Assembly: GCA_029263945.1 (NCBI GenBank)
Contig: JARIDM010000086.1
Coordinates: 1-21,294 of the forward strand
DNA from: Sporosarcina sp.
Lineage (GTDB): Bacteria; Bacillota; Bacilli; Bacillales_A; Planococcaceae
Reading direction: 5' to 3'
Length of the DNA: 21,294 bases
Shown here: piece by piece, positions 13,428 to 21,174 of the stretch
Layout: the number at the start of each line of letters is the position of its first letter
Position numbering within the stretch: the first letter of the stretch is position 1
Made by a program: the position numbers and the translations under genes
The notes under the pieces: model-generated
Database searches by the model: none
The model's input: only the letters and a program-made list of their open reading frames with translations
Told to the model about the DNA's origin: nothing

Positions 13428-14726
13428 TCAGACGAGTTGTACTTTTCGTTCTTCTTTTTTTTCAGGTGAAACACGCACAATGTCTGCACCTAATGCTTCA
13501 AGCTTTTTATGGAAATCTACATAACCACGGTCTAGGTGTGCAAGTTCTGTTACGCGTGTAACGCCTTCAGCAGCAAGACCTGCAAGGATAAGCGCAGCGG
13601 CTGCACGTAAATCTGTCGCAGCCACTTCAGCACCTTGTAAATCAGATGGGCCTTCTAAAATAACTGATTTTCCTTCAATTTTAACAGCGCCATTCATGCG
13701 ACGGAATTCTTCTACGTGCATAAAGCGGTTTTCAAAAACGGTCTCTGTTAAAACCCCTGTGCCTGTAGCTGTTAGCATAAGTGCCATCATTTGAGACTGC
13801 ATATCTGTTGGGAAGCCAGGATGTGGCATTGTTTTTAAATCCACTGATTTCAGTGGGTATGCAGCCTGAACTTGAATGCCTTCTTCTAACTTTGTAATGA
13901 TTACACCCATTTCTTCCATTTTCGAAATAAGCGCGGCATTATGCTCAGGAACCGCATTTTCAATGACAACGTCGCCACCTGTAATTGCAGCAGCAATCAT
14001 GAAGGTACCTGTTTCGATGCGATCTGGAATAATGTGATGTGTTGTACCATATAATTTCAAGACACCTTCAATACGGATTACATCCGTTCCAGCACCAACA
14101 ACTTTTCCACCCATTGCATTAATGAAGTTGGCTAAGTTAACTATTTCTGGTTCTTTTGCAGCATTTTCAATAATTGTCGTTCCTTTTGCAAGTGCTGCAG
14201 CTGTCATAATATTTTCTGTCGCACCGACACTTGGGAAATCCAAGTAGATTTTAGCGCCAGTTAACCCGTTCTCAGCTTTCGCTTCCACATAGCCATGACC
14301 AAATGAAATCTCTGCACCCATCGCTTCGAAACCTTTTAAGTGTAGCTCAATTGGACGTGATCCAATTGCACATCCACCCGGTAACGCAACACGTGCGAAA
14401 CCATTACGCGCTAAAATTGGCCCCATGACAAGAATGGACGCCCTCATTTTACGTACGTATTCAAATTGGGCTTCGTCTGCTAACTTTGCTGTGGAGTCAA
14501 TTAGCACCTGATTTTCTTCTGAATTTGCTTCAACTTTTGCATGTAAACTTTTTAACACTTCACTTATTGTTCCAACGTCTGATAAGTTCGGAACATTTTT
14601 AATAATATTGTGGCCTTCAGATGCAAGTAATGCAGCAGCAAGTACTGGTAAAACTGCGTTCTTTGCACCCTCGACACGAACATTCCCTTTTAAGCGATGC
14701 CCACCATTTATAATAATCTTATCCAT
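13428..14726 (-). CDS. murA: UDP-N-acetylglucosamine 1-carboxyvinyltransferase MurA
   Basis: MurA transfers enolpyruvate from phosphoenolpyruvate to UDP-GlcNAc, the first committed step of peptidoglycan synthesis, in the cytoplasm. It is the target of fosfomycin. The 432-residue protein begins MDKIIINGGHRLKGNVRVEG with Lys22-Asn23 in the AKNAVLP motif. It carries ALPGGCAIGSRPIELHLKGF with the fosfomycin-reactive Cys119. The remaining conserved blocks are present (IIPDRIETGTFMIAAAITGG, HPGFPTDMQSQMMALM, TDLRAAAALILAGLAAEG). Position between spoIID and the ywzB/atp genes matches murAA of B. subtilis rather than the paralogue murAB. GGAGGGG (14734-14740) sits 7 nt before ATG 14724-14726. A strong promoter (14820-14847) and a strong terminator make it a single-gene unit. 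Confidence 0.97.
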   Translation of the reverse strand: MDKIIINGGHRLKGNVRVEGAKNAVLPVLAAALLASEGHNIIKNVPNLSDVGTISEVLKSLHAKVEANSEENQVLIDSTAKLADEAQFEYVRKMRASILVMGPILARNGFARVALPGGCAIGSRPIELHLKGFEAMGAEISFGHGYVEAKAENGLTGAKIYLDFPSVGATENIMTAAALAKGTTIIENAAKEPEIVNLANFINAMGGKVVGAGTDVIRIEGVLKLYGTTHHIIPDRIETGTFMIAAAITGGDVVIENAVPEHNAALISKMEEMGVIITKLEEGIQVQAAYPLKSVDLKTMPHPGFPTDMQSQMMALMLTATGTGVLTETVFENRFMHVEEFRRMNGAVKIEGKSVILEGPSDLQGAEVAATDLRAAAALILAGLAAEGVTRVTELAHLDRGYVDFHKKLEALGADIVRVSPEKKEERKVQLV

Positions 14727-14819
14727 TTAGTAGCCCCTCCGACTCTAAGTTGTATCCAAAGAAAAAAGTTCAATCGTTCAGTTATATGTTGAATTTTTTT
14801 ATGTTGAAAAACTTATCTA

Positions 14820-14847
14820 ATTATAACATTTTCTCTAAATTTCACAA
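14820..14847 (-). promoter_or_regulatory. Sigma-A promoter of murA
   Basis: On the minus strand, TTGTGA (14842-14847) and a perfect TATAAT (14820-14825) are separated by 16 nt, with the TG extension (TGTTATAAT). Transcription would start near 14813, giving an AT-rich leader of about 87 nt before ATG 14726. I see no stable hairpin in that leader. Confidence 0.75.
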
Positions 14848-14849
14848 GG

Positions 14850-15086
14850 CAATTACGACCAATTTAGTTACCTGAGATGTAGTCTATCGTATGTACTCAC
14901 TTAGCTTTTGGTGTCGTTGGACAAGCAGTGAATTTACATTCTAATATGTCATTCCCTTTATTGAGAAATGAAAACATCAATCAGTTTTTAATGGTTACTT
15001 ACCATCGCCATAGGTATAGGATTTACTGATAGGCTAATTATACATATGGCGATAACAAGTAATCGTTAAAGGAAATCGTTATGATT
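14850..15086. other. Non-coding stretch between the DUF1146 gene and the murA promoter, with a spaced inverted repeat
   Basis: No ORF with a ribosome binding site is present on either strand; the longest open runs are under 30 codons. The notable structure is a perfect 9-bp inverted repeat, ATCGCCATA (15004-15012) and TATGGCGAT (15045-15053), with 32 nt between arms. A smaller palindrome, ATGGT-TACTT-ACCAT (14991-15005), overlaps the left arm. B. subtilis has ywmB between murAA and ywzB; it is missing here and no recognisable remnant was found. Confidence 0.5.
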
Positions 15087-15323
15087 TCAACTAAAAAAAG
15101 TTGTCAATCTTCCTGACCAATAGGATAGCTCAAGAAAGAAATTTGATACGGATGAACCGATCATAATACTCAAAAAAATATATAAAATTTGCGATTGAAA
15201 CACATGGTTTTTCCGTATAACTTTCGCTGGAATTAACGCTTGTAGCGCATAAAAAGAAACACCGATAAAAAACACATGGGAAATAATCGCAAGCAGTGGA
15301 TTATAACCAAATAGACTATCCAC
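15087..15323 (-). CDS. ywzB: DUF1146 small membrane protein, YwzB-like
   Basis: The 78-residue protein has two hydrophobic helices (PLLAIISHVFFIGVSFYALQ and ILYIFLSIMIGSSVSNFFL). It also has the conserved LQALIPAKVIRK loop and the IGSSVSNFF motif typical of the DUF1146/YwzB family. The function is unknown. The family is regularly encoded next to the ATP synthase operon in Bacillales, so a membrane or bioenergetic role is possible but unproven. The start is GTG 15321-15323 with AAGGAGGT just upstream. The gene follows atpC by 96 nt on the same strand, with a terminator-like hairpin in between whose T run touches the ribosome binding site. Expression may therefore depend on read-through from the atp operon. 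Confidence 0.85.
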   Translation of the reverse strand: MDSLFGYNPLLAIISHVFFIGVSFYALQALIPAKVIRKNHVFQSQILYIFLSIMIGSSVSNFFLELSYWSGRLTTFFS

Positions 15324-15340
15324 ACAACTACCTCCTTTTT

Positions 15341-15376
15341 TAAAAAGCGGACAGAAGATGTTAGTTCCCCTGTCCG
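15341..15376 (-). terminator. Terminator-like hairpin after atpC, before the DUF1146 gene
   Basis: On the minus strand, CGGACAG (15370-15376) pairs with CTGTCCG (15348-15354) across a 15-nt loop, then a C and five T. The stem is only 7 bp, so termination may be partial. It lies 43 nt after the atpC stop and just before the ribosome binding site of the DUF1146 gene. Confidence 0.55.
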
Positions 15377-15419
15377 TTTAAATGACGCATTACTGGTTTA
15401 GTCCACGTCGGTAAAAATT

Positions 15420-15824
15420 TTATATTCTACCTTCGCTTACTCGAATTCTGTTAATCGCACGTTTCAATTCAAGCTCAGCAAGTTGCAGCTCGAGTTTGTT
15501 TTTTTCTTGTGCTAACTTCGCTTTTGCTCGTTTTTCTGCAATTTTAGCACGTGCCAAGTCAATCGTTTCTGCTTTTTCCGCACTTTGTGCAAGAATCGTT
15601 ACGATATCTGGACGCACTTCCATAAAACCACTGTTAACGGCAATCACTTTTGTTGTTTCACCTTTTTTAATGCGAAGCCCACCGATTTGAAGCGGTGCAA
15701 CCATCGCGATATGACCGGGAAGAACACCAATTTCTCCTGCCTCAGTCGTTGCGATAACCATATTCGCTTCATCTTCAAGTACAGGGCCATCGGGAGTGAC
15801 GATATTGACTTTAAATGTCTTCAT
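15420..15824 (-). CDS. atpC: ATP synthase F1 epsilon subunit AtpC
   Basis: The epsilon subunit links the gamma shaft to the c ring and can inhibit ATP hydrolysis. The 134-residue protein starts MKTFKVNIVTPDGPVLEDEA. It contains the beta-sandwich signature GEIGVLPGHIAMVAPLQIGG, NSGFMEVRPDIVTILAQSAE, and ends in the two-helix C-terminal domain (LARAKIAEKRAKAKL ... ALNRI-like AINRIRVSEGRI). ATG 15822-15824 is preceded by AGGAGGGG; an earlier in-frame start would add MAHLRRPGGEK, unlike any family member I know. It is the last gene of the atp operon, about 130 nt after atpD. That spacer contains a small GGCG-CGCC hairpin beside the atpC ribosome binding site and a GC-rich element. Confidence 0.95.
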   Translation of the reverse strand: MKTFKVNIVTPDGPVLEDEANMVIATTEAGEIGVLPGHIAMVAPLQIGGLRIKKGETTKVIAVNSGFMEVRPDIVTILAQSAEKAETIDLARAKIAEKRAKAKLAQEKNKLELQLAELELKRAINRIRVSEGRI

Positions 15825-15901
15825 TTTTTCCCCTCCTGGTCGGCGTAAATGCGCCAAGATTTTTCTCGAAACAAGTTCAAGTGTATTCCTAAAAAAATCT
15901 A

Positions 15902-15922
15902 TGACATCCGCCGGAGGCTTCC
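15902..15922. other. GC-rich element in the atpD-atpC spacer
   Basis: A 21-nt stretch centred on ATCCGCCGGAGGC stands out from its AT-rich surroundings and lies 33 nt after the atpD stop. On the minus strand it is followed by a run of seven T about 10 nt later. It has little internal pairing. It may be a member of a dispersed intergenic repeat family, but the window holds only one copy. Confidence 0.25.
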
Positions 15923-15954
15923 TTTAATCGGTCAGAAAATCCTTTCCAATTAAA

Positions 15955-17370
15955 TTACGCCTCAACACCCATAGATTTTGCTTTTGCAATAACATCTTCA
16001 ATACGTCCAACAAGACGGAATGCATCTTCTGGTAAATGATCATAAGTTCCTGCAAGAATATCTTTAAATCCTTTTACCGTTTCAGCAACTGGAACATAAG
16101 ATCCTTTTTGACCTGTAAATTGTTCAGCAACGTGGAAATTTTGAGATAGGAAGAATTGAATACGACGTGCACGTCCAACGACAAGCTTGTCATCTTCACT
16201 TAATTCATCCATACCTAGGATTGCGATAATATCTTGGAGCTCATCATAACGTTGAAGCGTTTGTTGAACCTCACGCGCTACAGCATAATGCTCTTCGCCA
16301 ACAATTTCTGGGCTCAGTGCACGTGAACTTGAAGCAAGTGGGTCAACTGCTGGGTAAATACCCATTTCAGAAAGTTTACGCTCCAGGTTCGTCGTTGCGT
16401 CTAAGTGAGCAAACGTCGTCGCTGGTGCTGGGTCTGTATAGTCATCCGCTGGAACATAAATCGCTTGGATAGATGTTACGGATTCTTTGTTTGTTGATGT
16501 AATACGCTCTTGTAAAAGACCCATTTCCGTTGCAAGTGTTGGTTGGTAACCAACAGCTGAAGGCATACGACCTAGAAGTGCCGAAACCTCAGAACCTGCT
16601 TGTGTATAACGGTAAATGTTGTCAATGAATAATAGAACATCCGCGCCTTGTTCGTCACGGAAATGCTCTGCCATTGTAAGTCCAGTTAATGCAACACGCA
16701 TACGTGCACCTGGGGGTTCGTTCATTTGACCGAAGACCATTGCAGTGTTTTTAATAACACCAGAATCTGTCATTTCCCAGTACAAGTCATTTCCTTCACG
16801 TGTACGTTCTCCAACACCTGCGAATACAGAGATACCGCCGTGTTCAAGTGCAATGTTGTTAATCAGTTCCTGAATGAGTACTGTTTTACCAACACCCGCA
16901 CCACCGAAGAGTCCGATTTTACCACCTTTAATATAAGGGGCTAATAAGTCTACTACTTTAATTCCTGTTTCAAGAATTTCAACTGAAGTTGAAAGATCTT
17001 CGAATACAGGTGCTAAACGGTGAATTGGATCACGTTGTTCTGTAGCTGGAATTTCTTCCCCTTCATCAATTACATCACCTAGAACGTTAAATACACGACC
17101 TAGTGTAAGGTTACCAACAGGTACGGAAATTGCAGCACCTTGGTCTACCACTTCAGCTCCACGTTTAAGTCCATCAGTTGAAGACATCGCAATCGTACGA
17201 ACCGCGTCATCACCAAGATGCAGTGCGACTTCTAAAGTTAGGACTTCTAACTCTCCGTTCGGACGATCGATTGTAACAGTCAATGCGTTATAAATTTCTG
17301 GCAATTGACCGTTCGCAAACTTTACGTCTACAACTGGACCCATTACTTGAAGAATGTGTCCTTTGCTCAT
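15955..17370 (-). CDS. atpD: ATP synthase F1 beta subunit AtpD
   Basis: The catalytic subunit of the F1 sector, making ATP from ADP and phosphate. The 471-residue protein has the Walker A motif GGAGVGKT (156-163, Lys162), the catalytic Glu188 in GVGERTREGND, and Walker B with LLFID (ending Asp250). The late signature ATTNLERKLSEMGIYPAVDP and the C-terminal DELSEDDKL region are also present. ATG 17368-17370 has AGGAGG upstream. Small departures from the usual sequence are IYRYTQAGSE (Tyr253 and Tyr255, where IFRFTQAGSE is normal) and MGLLQERI (Leu285 for Gln). The overall family match is strong, so the protein should be active. It is separated from atpG by 158 nt with three tandem hairpins, an unusual gap inside an atp operon. 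Confidence 0.98.
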   Translation of the reverse strand: MSKGHILQVMGPVVDVKFANGQLPEIYNALTVTIDRPNGELEVLTLEVALHLGDDAVRTIAMSSTDGLKRGAEVVDQGAAISVPVGNLTLGRVFNVLGDVIDEGEEIPATEQRDPIHRLAPVFEDLSTSVEILETGIKVVDLLAPYIKGGKIGLFGGAGVGKTVLIQELINNIALEHGGISVFAGVGERTREGNDLYWEMTDSGVIKNTAMVFGQMNEPPGARMRVALTGLTMAEHFRDEQGADVLLFIDNIYRYTQAGSEVSALLGRMPSAVGYQPTLATEMGLLQERITSTNKESVTSIQAIYVPADDYTDPAPATTFAHLDATTNLERKLSEMGIYPAVDPLASSSRALSPEIVGEEHYAVAREVQQTLQRYDELQDIIAILGMDELSEDDKLVVGRARRIQFFLSQNFHVAEQFTGQKGSYVPVAETVKGFKDILAGTYDHLPEDAFRLVGRIEDVIAKAKSMGVEA

Positions 17371-17432
17371 TATGTTTCCTCCTGTCTAACGATACGTGGG
17401 AAATTAACTAGCGATTTCCCCTAACTATGATA

Positions 17433-17527
17433 AAAAATCGAAGACCGATTTTTCTTTTGATTGTTCCAAGTTCGAAAAAGTCCAAGTACCGACTTTTTTG
17501 GAACGGAAAAATCGAAGACCGATTTTT
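17433..17527. repeat. Three tandem A-tract/T-tract hairpins between atpG and atpD
   Basis: Unit 1 (17433-17453) is AAAAATCG-AAGAC-CGATTTTT. Unit 3 (17507-17527) is an exact copy 74 bp away. Unit 2 (17463-17504) has the core AAAAAGTC/GACTTTTT (17475-17482, 17491-17498) inside an outer GTTCCA/TGGAAC stem (17463-17468, 17499-17504) with a bulge. Each has a self-complementary A-run/T-run layout like a bidirectional intrinsic terminator. Unit 3 begins 1 nt after the atpG stop on the transcribed strand. They fill most of the 158-nt gap and could attenuate atpD-atpC transcription, stabilise processed mRNA ends, or be an inserted repeat element. Confidence 0.85.
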
Positions 17528-17528
17528 C

Positions 17529-18383
17529 TTACTCAAGTGCAGCTACGCCGCCTATGATTTCTGTAATTTCTTGTGTAATTGCCGCTTGACGTGCACGGTT
17601 AAATTGAAGCGTAAGTGAATCAATTAACTCCCCTGCGTTGTCAGTTGCACTTTGCATTGCTGTCATACTTGAAGCATGTTCACTTGCTTTACTTTCAAGC
17701 AACGCACCAAAGATTAGACTTTCTGCATATTGCGGAAGAAGTACTTCTAAAATTGCTTCAGCTGAAGGTTCAAATTCATATGAAGAATTCGATTCTTTTT
17801 GTGCGATGTCCGTTAGTGGAAGTACTTTTTGTTCTGTAACTTCCTTGGAAATGACGTTAATGTAATGGGTGTAGTACATATAAACTTCATCATATGTACC
17901 ATCAGCGAACATAGCGACGGCTTTTTGTGCAATGTCTTTAACTTCAACAAATGTTGGGTGATCAGATAACCCAATCACGTTATCGACGATTTCATAGCCA
18001 CGATTTGCAAAAAACTCATAGCCTTTTCGTCCAATTGTGAAAAGAACTACTTCATCTTTTGATTTATGGCGTTTTGCGATTGCATTAGAAACGGATCGTA
18101 TGATATTACTGTTGTAACCTCCACAAAGTCCACGGTCAGCTGTGATCACAACATATGCTGTCTTCTTAACTGGTCGGCTTACGAGCATTGGATGCTCTTC
18201 AGAAGTACCCGCTGCAATGGCATGTGTTACCTCTTGGATTTTATCCATGTAAGGAACAAATGATTTAGCAGCTAATTCTGCACGCGTTAGTTTAGAAGCA
18301 GATACCATTTGCATCGCTCTTGTAATCTGACTTGTCTTTTTGGTAGAGTTTATACGGTTTTCTATTTCGCGTAATGATCCCAT
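17529..18383 (-). CDS. atpG: ATP synthase F1 gamma subunit AtpG
   Basis: Gamma is the rotating central stalk of F1. The 284-residue protein has the two conserved terminal helices that form the shaft: MGSLREIENRINSTKKTSQI and TRAMQMVSASKL at the N-terminus, and RARQAAITQEITEIIGGVAA at the C-terminus. The internal VVITADRGLCGGYNSNI motif is also present. Its length is normal for the family. ATG 18381-18383 follows AAGGTGGTGA with 7-nt spacing. It starts 32 nt after atpA. The stop codon is followed within 1 nt by the first of three hairpins. Confidence 0.97.
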   Translation of the reverse strand: MGSLREIENRINSTKKTSQITRAMQMVSASKLTRAELAAKSFVPYMDKIQEVTHAIAAGTSEEHPMLVSRPVKKTAYVVITADRGLCGGYNSNIIRSVSNAIAKRHKSKDEVVLFTIGRKGYEFFANRGYEIVDNVIGLSDHPTFVEVKDIAQKAVAMFADGTYDEVYMYYTHYINVISKEVTEQKVLPLTDIAQKESNSSYEFEPSAEAILEVLLPQYAESLIFGALLESKASEHASSMTAMQSATDNAGELIDSLTLQFNRARQAAITQEITEIIGGVAALE

Positions 18384-18415
18384 TGGTCATTCACCACCTT
18401 TTTTGTTTTAAATGA

Positions 18416-19924
18416 TTACTCAGAAACAGCGAATGTCTTCGTGAATTCCTCGATAGCATCTGCCATCGCTTCATCCGTTGGAAGATCTTTCGTTGTGCGA
18501 ATATGCTCTAAAACATTCGTGTGGTTAGATTGAAGCCATTTTGCAATTTCAGACTCAAAACGAAGAATATCTTTGACAGGTATTTTGTCTAAGAACCCAC
18601 GTGTAAGTGCGTAAAGTGCAACGACTTGAATTTCAACCGGTACAGGTTTATTTAAATCTTGCTTAAGAATTTCAACTGTACGAATCCCGCGGTCAAGTCT
18701 TGCTTGTGTTGCAGCGTCGAGGTCAGATCCAAATTGAGAGAATGCTTCAAGTTCACGGTATGCAGCTAAGTCAAGACGAAGCGTACCCGCAACTTTCTTC
18801 ATTGCTTTAATTTGTGCTGAACCACCAACACGCGAAACTGAAAGACCTGCGTTAATTGCTGGACGTACACCTGAGAAGAATAAGTCAGATTGTAAGAAAA
18901 TTTGTCCATCTGTAATTGAAATTACGTTTGTTGGAATATAAGCGGAGATATCTCCTGCTTGTGTTTCAACGAATGGAAGTGCAGTAATTGAACCGCCACC
19001 GAGTGAGTCATTTAACTTCGCTGCACGTTCTAATAGACGTGAGTGCAAGTAGAATACATCACCTGGGTATGCTTCACGACCTGGAGGACGACGAAGTAGT
19101 AACGACAGTTCACGGTAAGCTGCAGCTTGTTTAGATAGGTCATCATAAACAATGAGTACGTGCTTGCCGTCGAACATAAATTCTTCTGCCATCGTAATTC
19201 CTGTATAAGGTGCTAAGTATAGAAGTGGAGAAGGTTGTGATGCCGAAGCTGTCACGACGATTGTGTATTCTAATGCGCCATTTTTACGAAGTGTTTCAAC
19301 TACGCCGCGCACTGTTGACTCTTTTTGACCAATTGCAACATAAATACAAATCATATCTTGGTCCGCTTGGTTCAAGATTGTATCGATGGCAACAGTCGTC
19401 TTACCTGTTTGACGGTCTCCGATAATCAGTTCACGTTGTCCACGGCCAATCGGTACAAGTGCATCAATTGCTTTAATACCTGTTTGAAGTGGTTCGTGAA
19501 CAGATTTACGTGCCATAACCCCTTGTGCAGGGCTTTCAATTGGACGTGTTTTTGTTGTTGCGATTGGACCTAGCCCATCAACGGGTTGTCCTAACGAGTT
19601 TACAACGCGTCCGAGCAGTTCTTCTCCGACTGGAACTTCCATAATACGACCTGTACGACGAACTTCATCGCCTTCTTTAATGTCTGTGTATGGGCCAAGG
19701 ATGATAATACCTACGTTATTTTCTTCCAAGTTTTGCGCCATACCTACGACACCAGTAGAGAACTCTAAAAGTTCTCCAGCCATGACGTTGTCGAGGCCAT
19801 GAGCACGTGCGATACCGTCACCGATTGTGATGACTGTACCAACGTCGCTTACTTCCATTTCAGATTGATAATTTTCAATCTGTTTTTTTAATAGAACGCT
19901 GATTTCTTCAGCTTTGATGCTCAT
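18416..19924 (-). CDS. atpA: ATP synthase F1 alpha subunit AtpA
   Basis: Alpha is the non-catalytic nucleotide-binding partner of beta. The 502-residue protein starts MSIKAEEISVLLKKQIENYQ. It carries Walker A GDRQTGKT (169-176, Lys175), the Walker B region VLIVYDDLSKQAAAYRELSL, the LLRRPPGREAYPGDVFYLHS signature and the arginine-finger segment GLSVSRVGGSAQ. Numbering from ATG 19922-19924 gives the same length as I recall for B. subtilis AtpA. A GTG 9 nt upstream is in frame but lies inside the GAGGGGTGA ribosome binding site, so it is rejected. It lies 25 nt after atpH in the same operon. Confidence 0.98.
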   Translation of the reverse strand: MSIKAEEISVLLKKQIENYQSEMEVSDVGTVITIGDGIARAHGLDNVMAGELLEFSTGVVGMAQNLEENNVGIIILGPYTDIKEGDEVRRTGRIMEVPVGEELLGRVVNSLGQPVDGLGPIATTKTRPIESPAQGVMARKSVHEPLQTGIKAIDALVPIGRGQRELIIGDRQTGKTTVAIDTILNQADQDMICIYVAIGQKESTVRGVVETLRKNGALEYTIVVTASASQPSPLLYLAPYTGITMAEEFMFDGKHVLIVYDDLSKQAAAYRELSLLLRRPPGREAYPGDVFYLHSRLLERAAKLNDSLGGGSITALPFVETQAGDISAYIPTNVISITDGQIFLQSDLFFSGVRPAINAGLSVSRVGGSAQIKAMKKVAGTLRLDLAAYRELEAFSQFGSDLDAATQARLDRGIRTVEILKQDLNKPVPVEIQVVALYALTRGFLDKIPVKDILRFESEIAKWLQSNHTNVLEHIRTTKDLPTDEAMADAIEEFTKTFAVSE

Positions 19925-19949
19925 GTATGTCACCCCTCAAATTTCAAAT

Positions 19950-20489
19950 TTATAATCCGATAATATCCCGTTGCATACGTTCTAGTTTTCCGCTCAAGCT
20001 TCCATCATAAATATGATTTCCGATTTGAACACGTATGCCACCAATTAAGGTTGGGTCAACAATGTTTTCGATTTGCAATGAAGTTCTGTCGACTTTTGCT
20101 GCAAATCGAGTTGAAATACCTTGCAGTTCTTCTGCTGTGAGTATTCGTGTTGAAAATACTTTTGCAGGTGCGACACCAGTAGCTTCGTTTGCATATTCAA
20201 TAAACTCCTCAATTGTATGAAGAATTTCTCCAATACGATGCTTTTCAAGCATGATAAACAAAGTGTTCTGAATGAGTATGTGCGCTTCCTGGAACAAAGT
20301 TGCAAGTAGTTCTTTCTTTTTAGCCATTGCGAGCTTTGGATTGTCGAGCAAAAGTTCAAGGTCCATATTTTGTTCAAATACTTTTTTGACTTCAAGTAGT
20401 TCTTGTTGAATGACGTCAACTTGACCTTTCTCTTGTGCTAACTCAAACAAAGCTAGACCGTAACGCTTTGACACTACTGTTTTACTCAT
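19950..20489 (-). CDS. atpH: ATP synthase F1 delta subunit AtpH
   Basis: Delta (OSCP family) joins the peripheral stalk b subunits to the top of the alpha/beta ring. The 179-residue protein has the family start MSKTVVSKRYGLALFELAQE. The conserved C-terminal block is VDPTLIGGIRVQIGNHIYDG, then SLSGKLERM. Its length is normal. ATG 20487-20489 overlaps the atpF stop by 4 nt (ATGA), so translation is probably coupled; the ribosome binding site within atpF is weak (GGCGATGGA). Confidence 0.96.
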   Translation of the reverse strand: MSKTVVSKRYGLALFELAQEKGQVDVIQQELLEVKKVFEQNMDLELLLDNPKLAMAKKKELLATLFQEAHILIQNTLFIMLEKHRIGEILHTIEEFIEYANEATGVAPAKVFSTRILTAEELQGISTRFAAKVDRTSLQIENIVDPTLIGGIRVQIGNHIYDGSLSGKLERMQRDIIGL

Positions 20490-21040
20490 TGTCCATCGCC
20501 TGCCTTCGCAATCGTCTCTTCAATTAATGCGCGGTTGTCTTCTTCAGAAATTTCTTTTCCGAGTACTTTAGACGCTGCAAGAACAGAGAGTGATACGAAT
20601 TCTTCACGGACTGCCTGAACTGCCTTTTCTCTTTCAGAGGCAATTTCAAGTGTTGCTGATTCTTTAAAACGAGCCACTTCTGTGCGTGCGGCTTTAATAA
20701 TATCTTCTCGCTGAGTTTCACCTTGTTCACGGGCATTCTCAACAATCGCTTGCGCGTCATTGCGTGCCTCTTTTAATAGGTTACGTTGTTCTTCAAGAAG
20801 TTCTTTTGATTCAATACGACTTTTTTCTGCCTGATCGATTTCATTTGCAACCATTTGTGCACGTTCATCCATTACACCCATAAGTGGTCCCCAAGCATAT
20901 TTCTTTAGGAGAACCATAAGGATTAGGAATAACAGGACAGTTACAATAATGTCACCAAGGTTTAAATCGCCGTTAAGTTTAGCTAAAAATCCTGCATCGG
21001 CTGCATTTGCTGCCAAGAGGACGAAGGTATCCAAAAACAC
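20486..21040 (-). CDS. atpF: ATP synthase F0 b subunit AtpF
   Basis: The b subunit is the membrane-anchored peripheral stalk. The 184-residue protein has one transmembrane helix (about residues 29-46, GDIIVTVLLFLILMVLLKKY), followed by WGPLMGVMDERAQMVANEID. A long charged helix follows (about 55-165) rich in Glu, Arg, Ala and Lys, which forms a right-handed coiled coil with the second b chain. The start is GTG 21038-21040, with AAGGGAGTGA just upstream. The first 20 residues (FLDTFVLLAANAADAGFLA) are somewhat hydrophobic, longer than in B. subtilis. It overlaps atpH by 4 nt. A terminator-like hairpin precedes it after atpE. Confidence 0.96.
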   Translation of the reverse strand: MFLDTFVLLAANAADAGFLAKLNGDLNLGDIIVTVLLFLILMVLLKKYAWGPLMGVMDERAQMVANEIDQAEKSRIESKELLEEQRNLLKEARNDAQAIVENAREQGETQREDIIKAARTEVARFKESATLEIASEREKAVQAVREEFVSLSVLAASKVLGKEISEEDNRALIEETIAKAGDGQ

Positions 21041-21130
21041 GATTGTTCACTCCCTTCAAGAGCACAAGACTCTTTCATATATGGACTAAATATATACGTT
21101 TTCACTTTACAAATACGAACACAAGACTTC

Positions 21131-21159
21131 AAAAAAGAGGAATAGTAGTAAATTCCTCT
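21131..21159 (-). terminator. Terminator-like hairpin between atpE and atpF
   Basis: On the minus strand, AGAGGAAT (21152-21159) pairs perfectly with ATTCCTCT (21136-21143) across an 8-nt loop, followed by a run of T (21131-21136). It lies 15 nt after the atpE stop and about 90 nt before the atpF start. A partial stop here would give more atpE mRNA than mRNA for the later genes. Confidence 0.65.
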
Positions 21160-21174
21160 CCTTATTTCATATAA

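Noticed and set aside
17427..17618. Plus-strand 63-codon frame over the triple hairpin and the atpG end
   Set aside because: Its similar internal segments (NRRPIFL, EDRFFL) simply come from the repeated hairpin DNA; there is no ribosome binding site.
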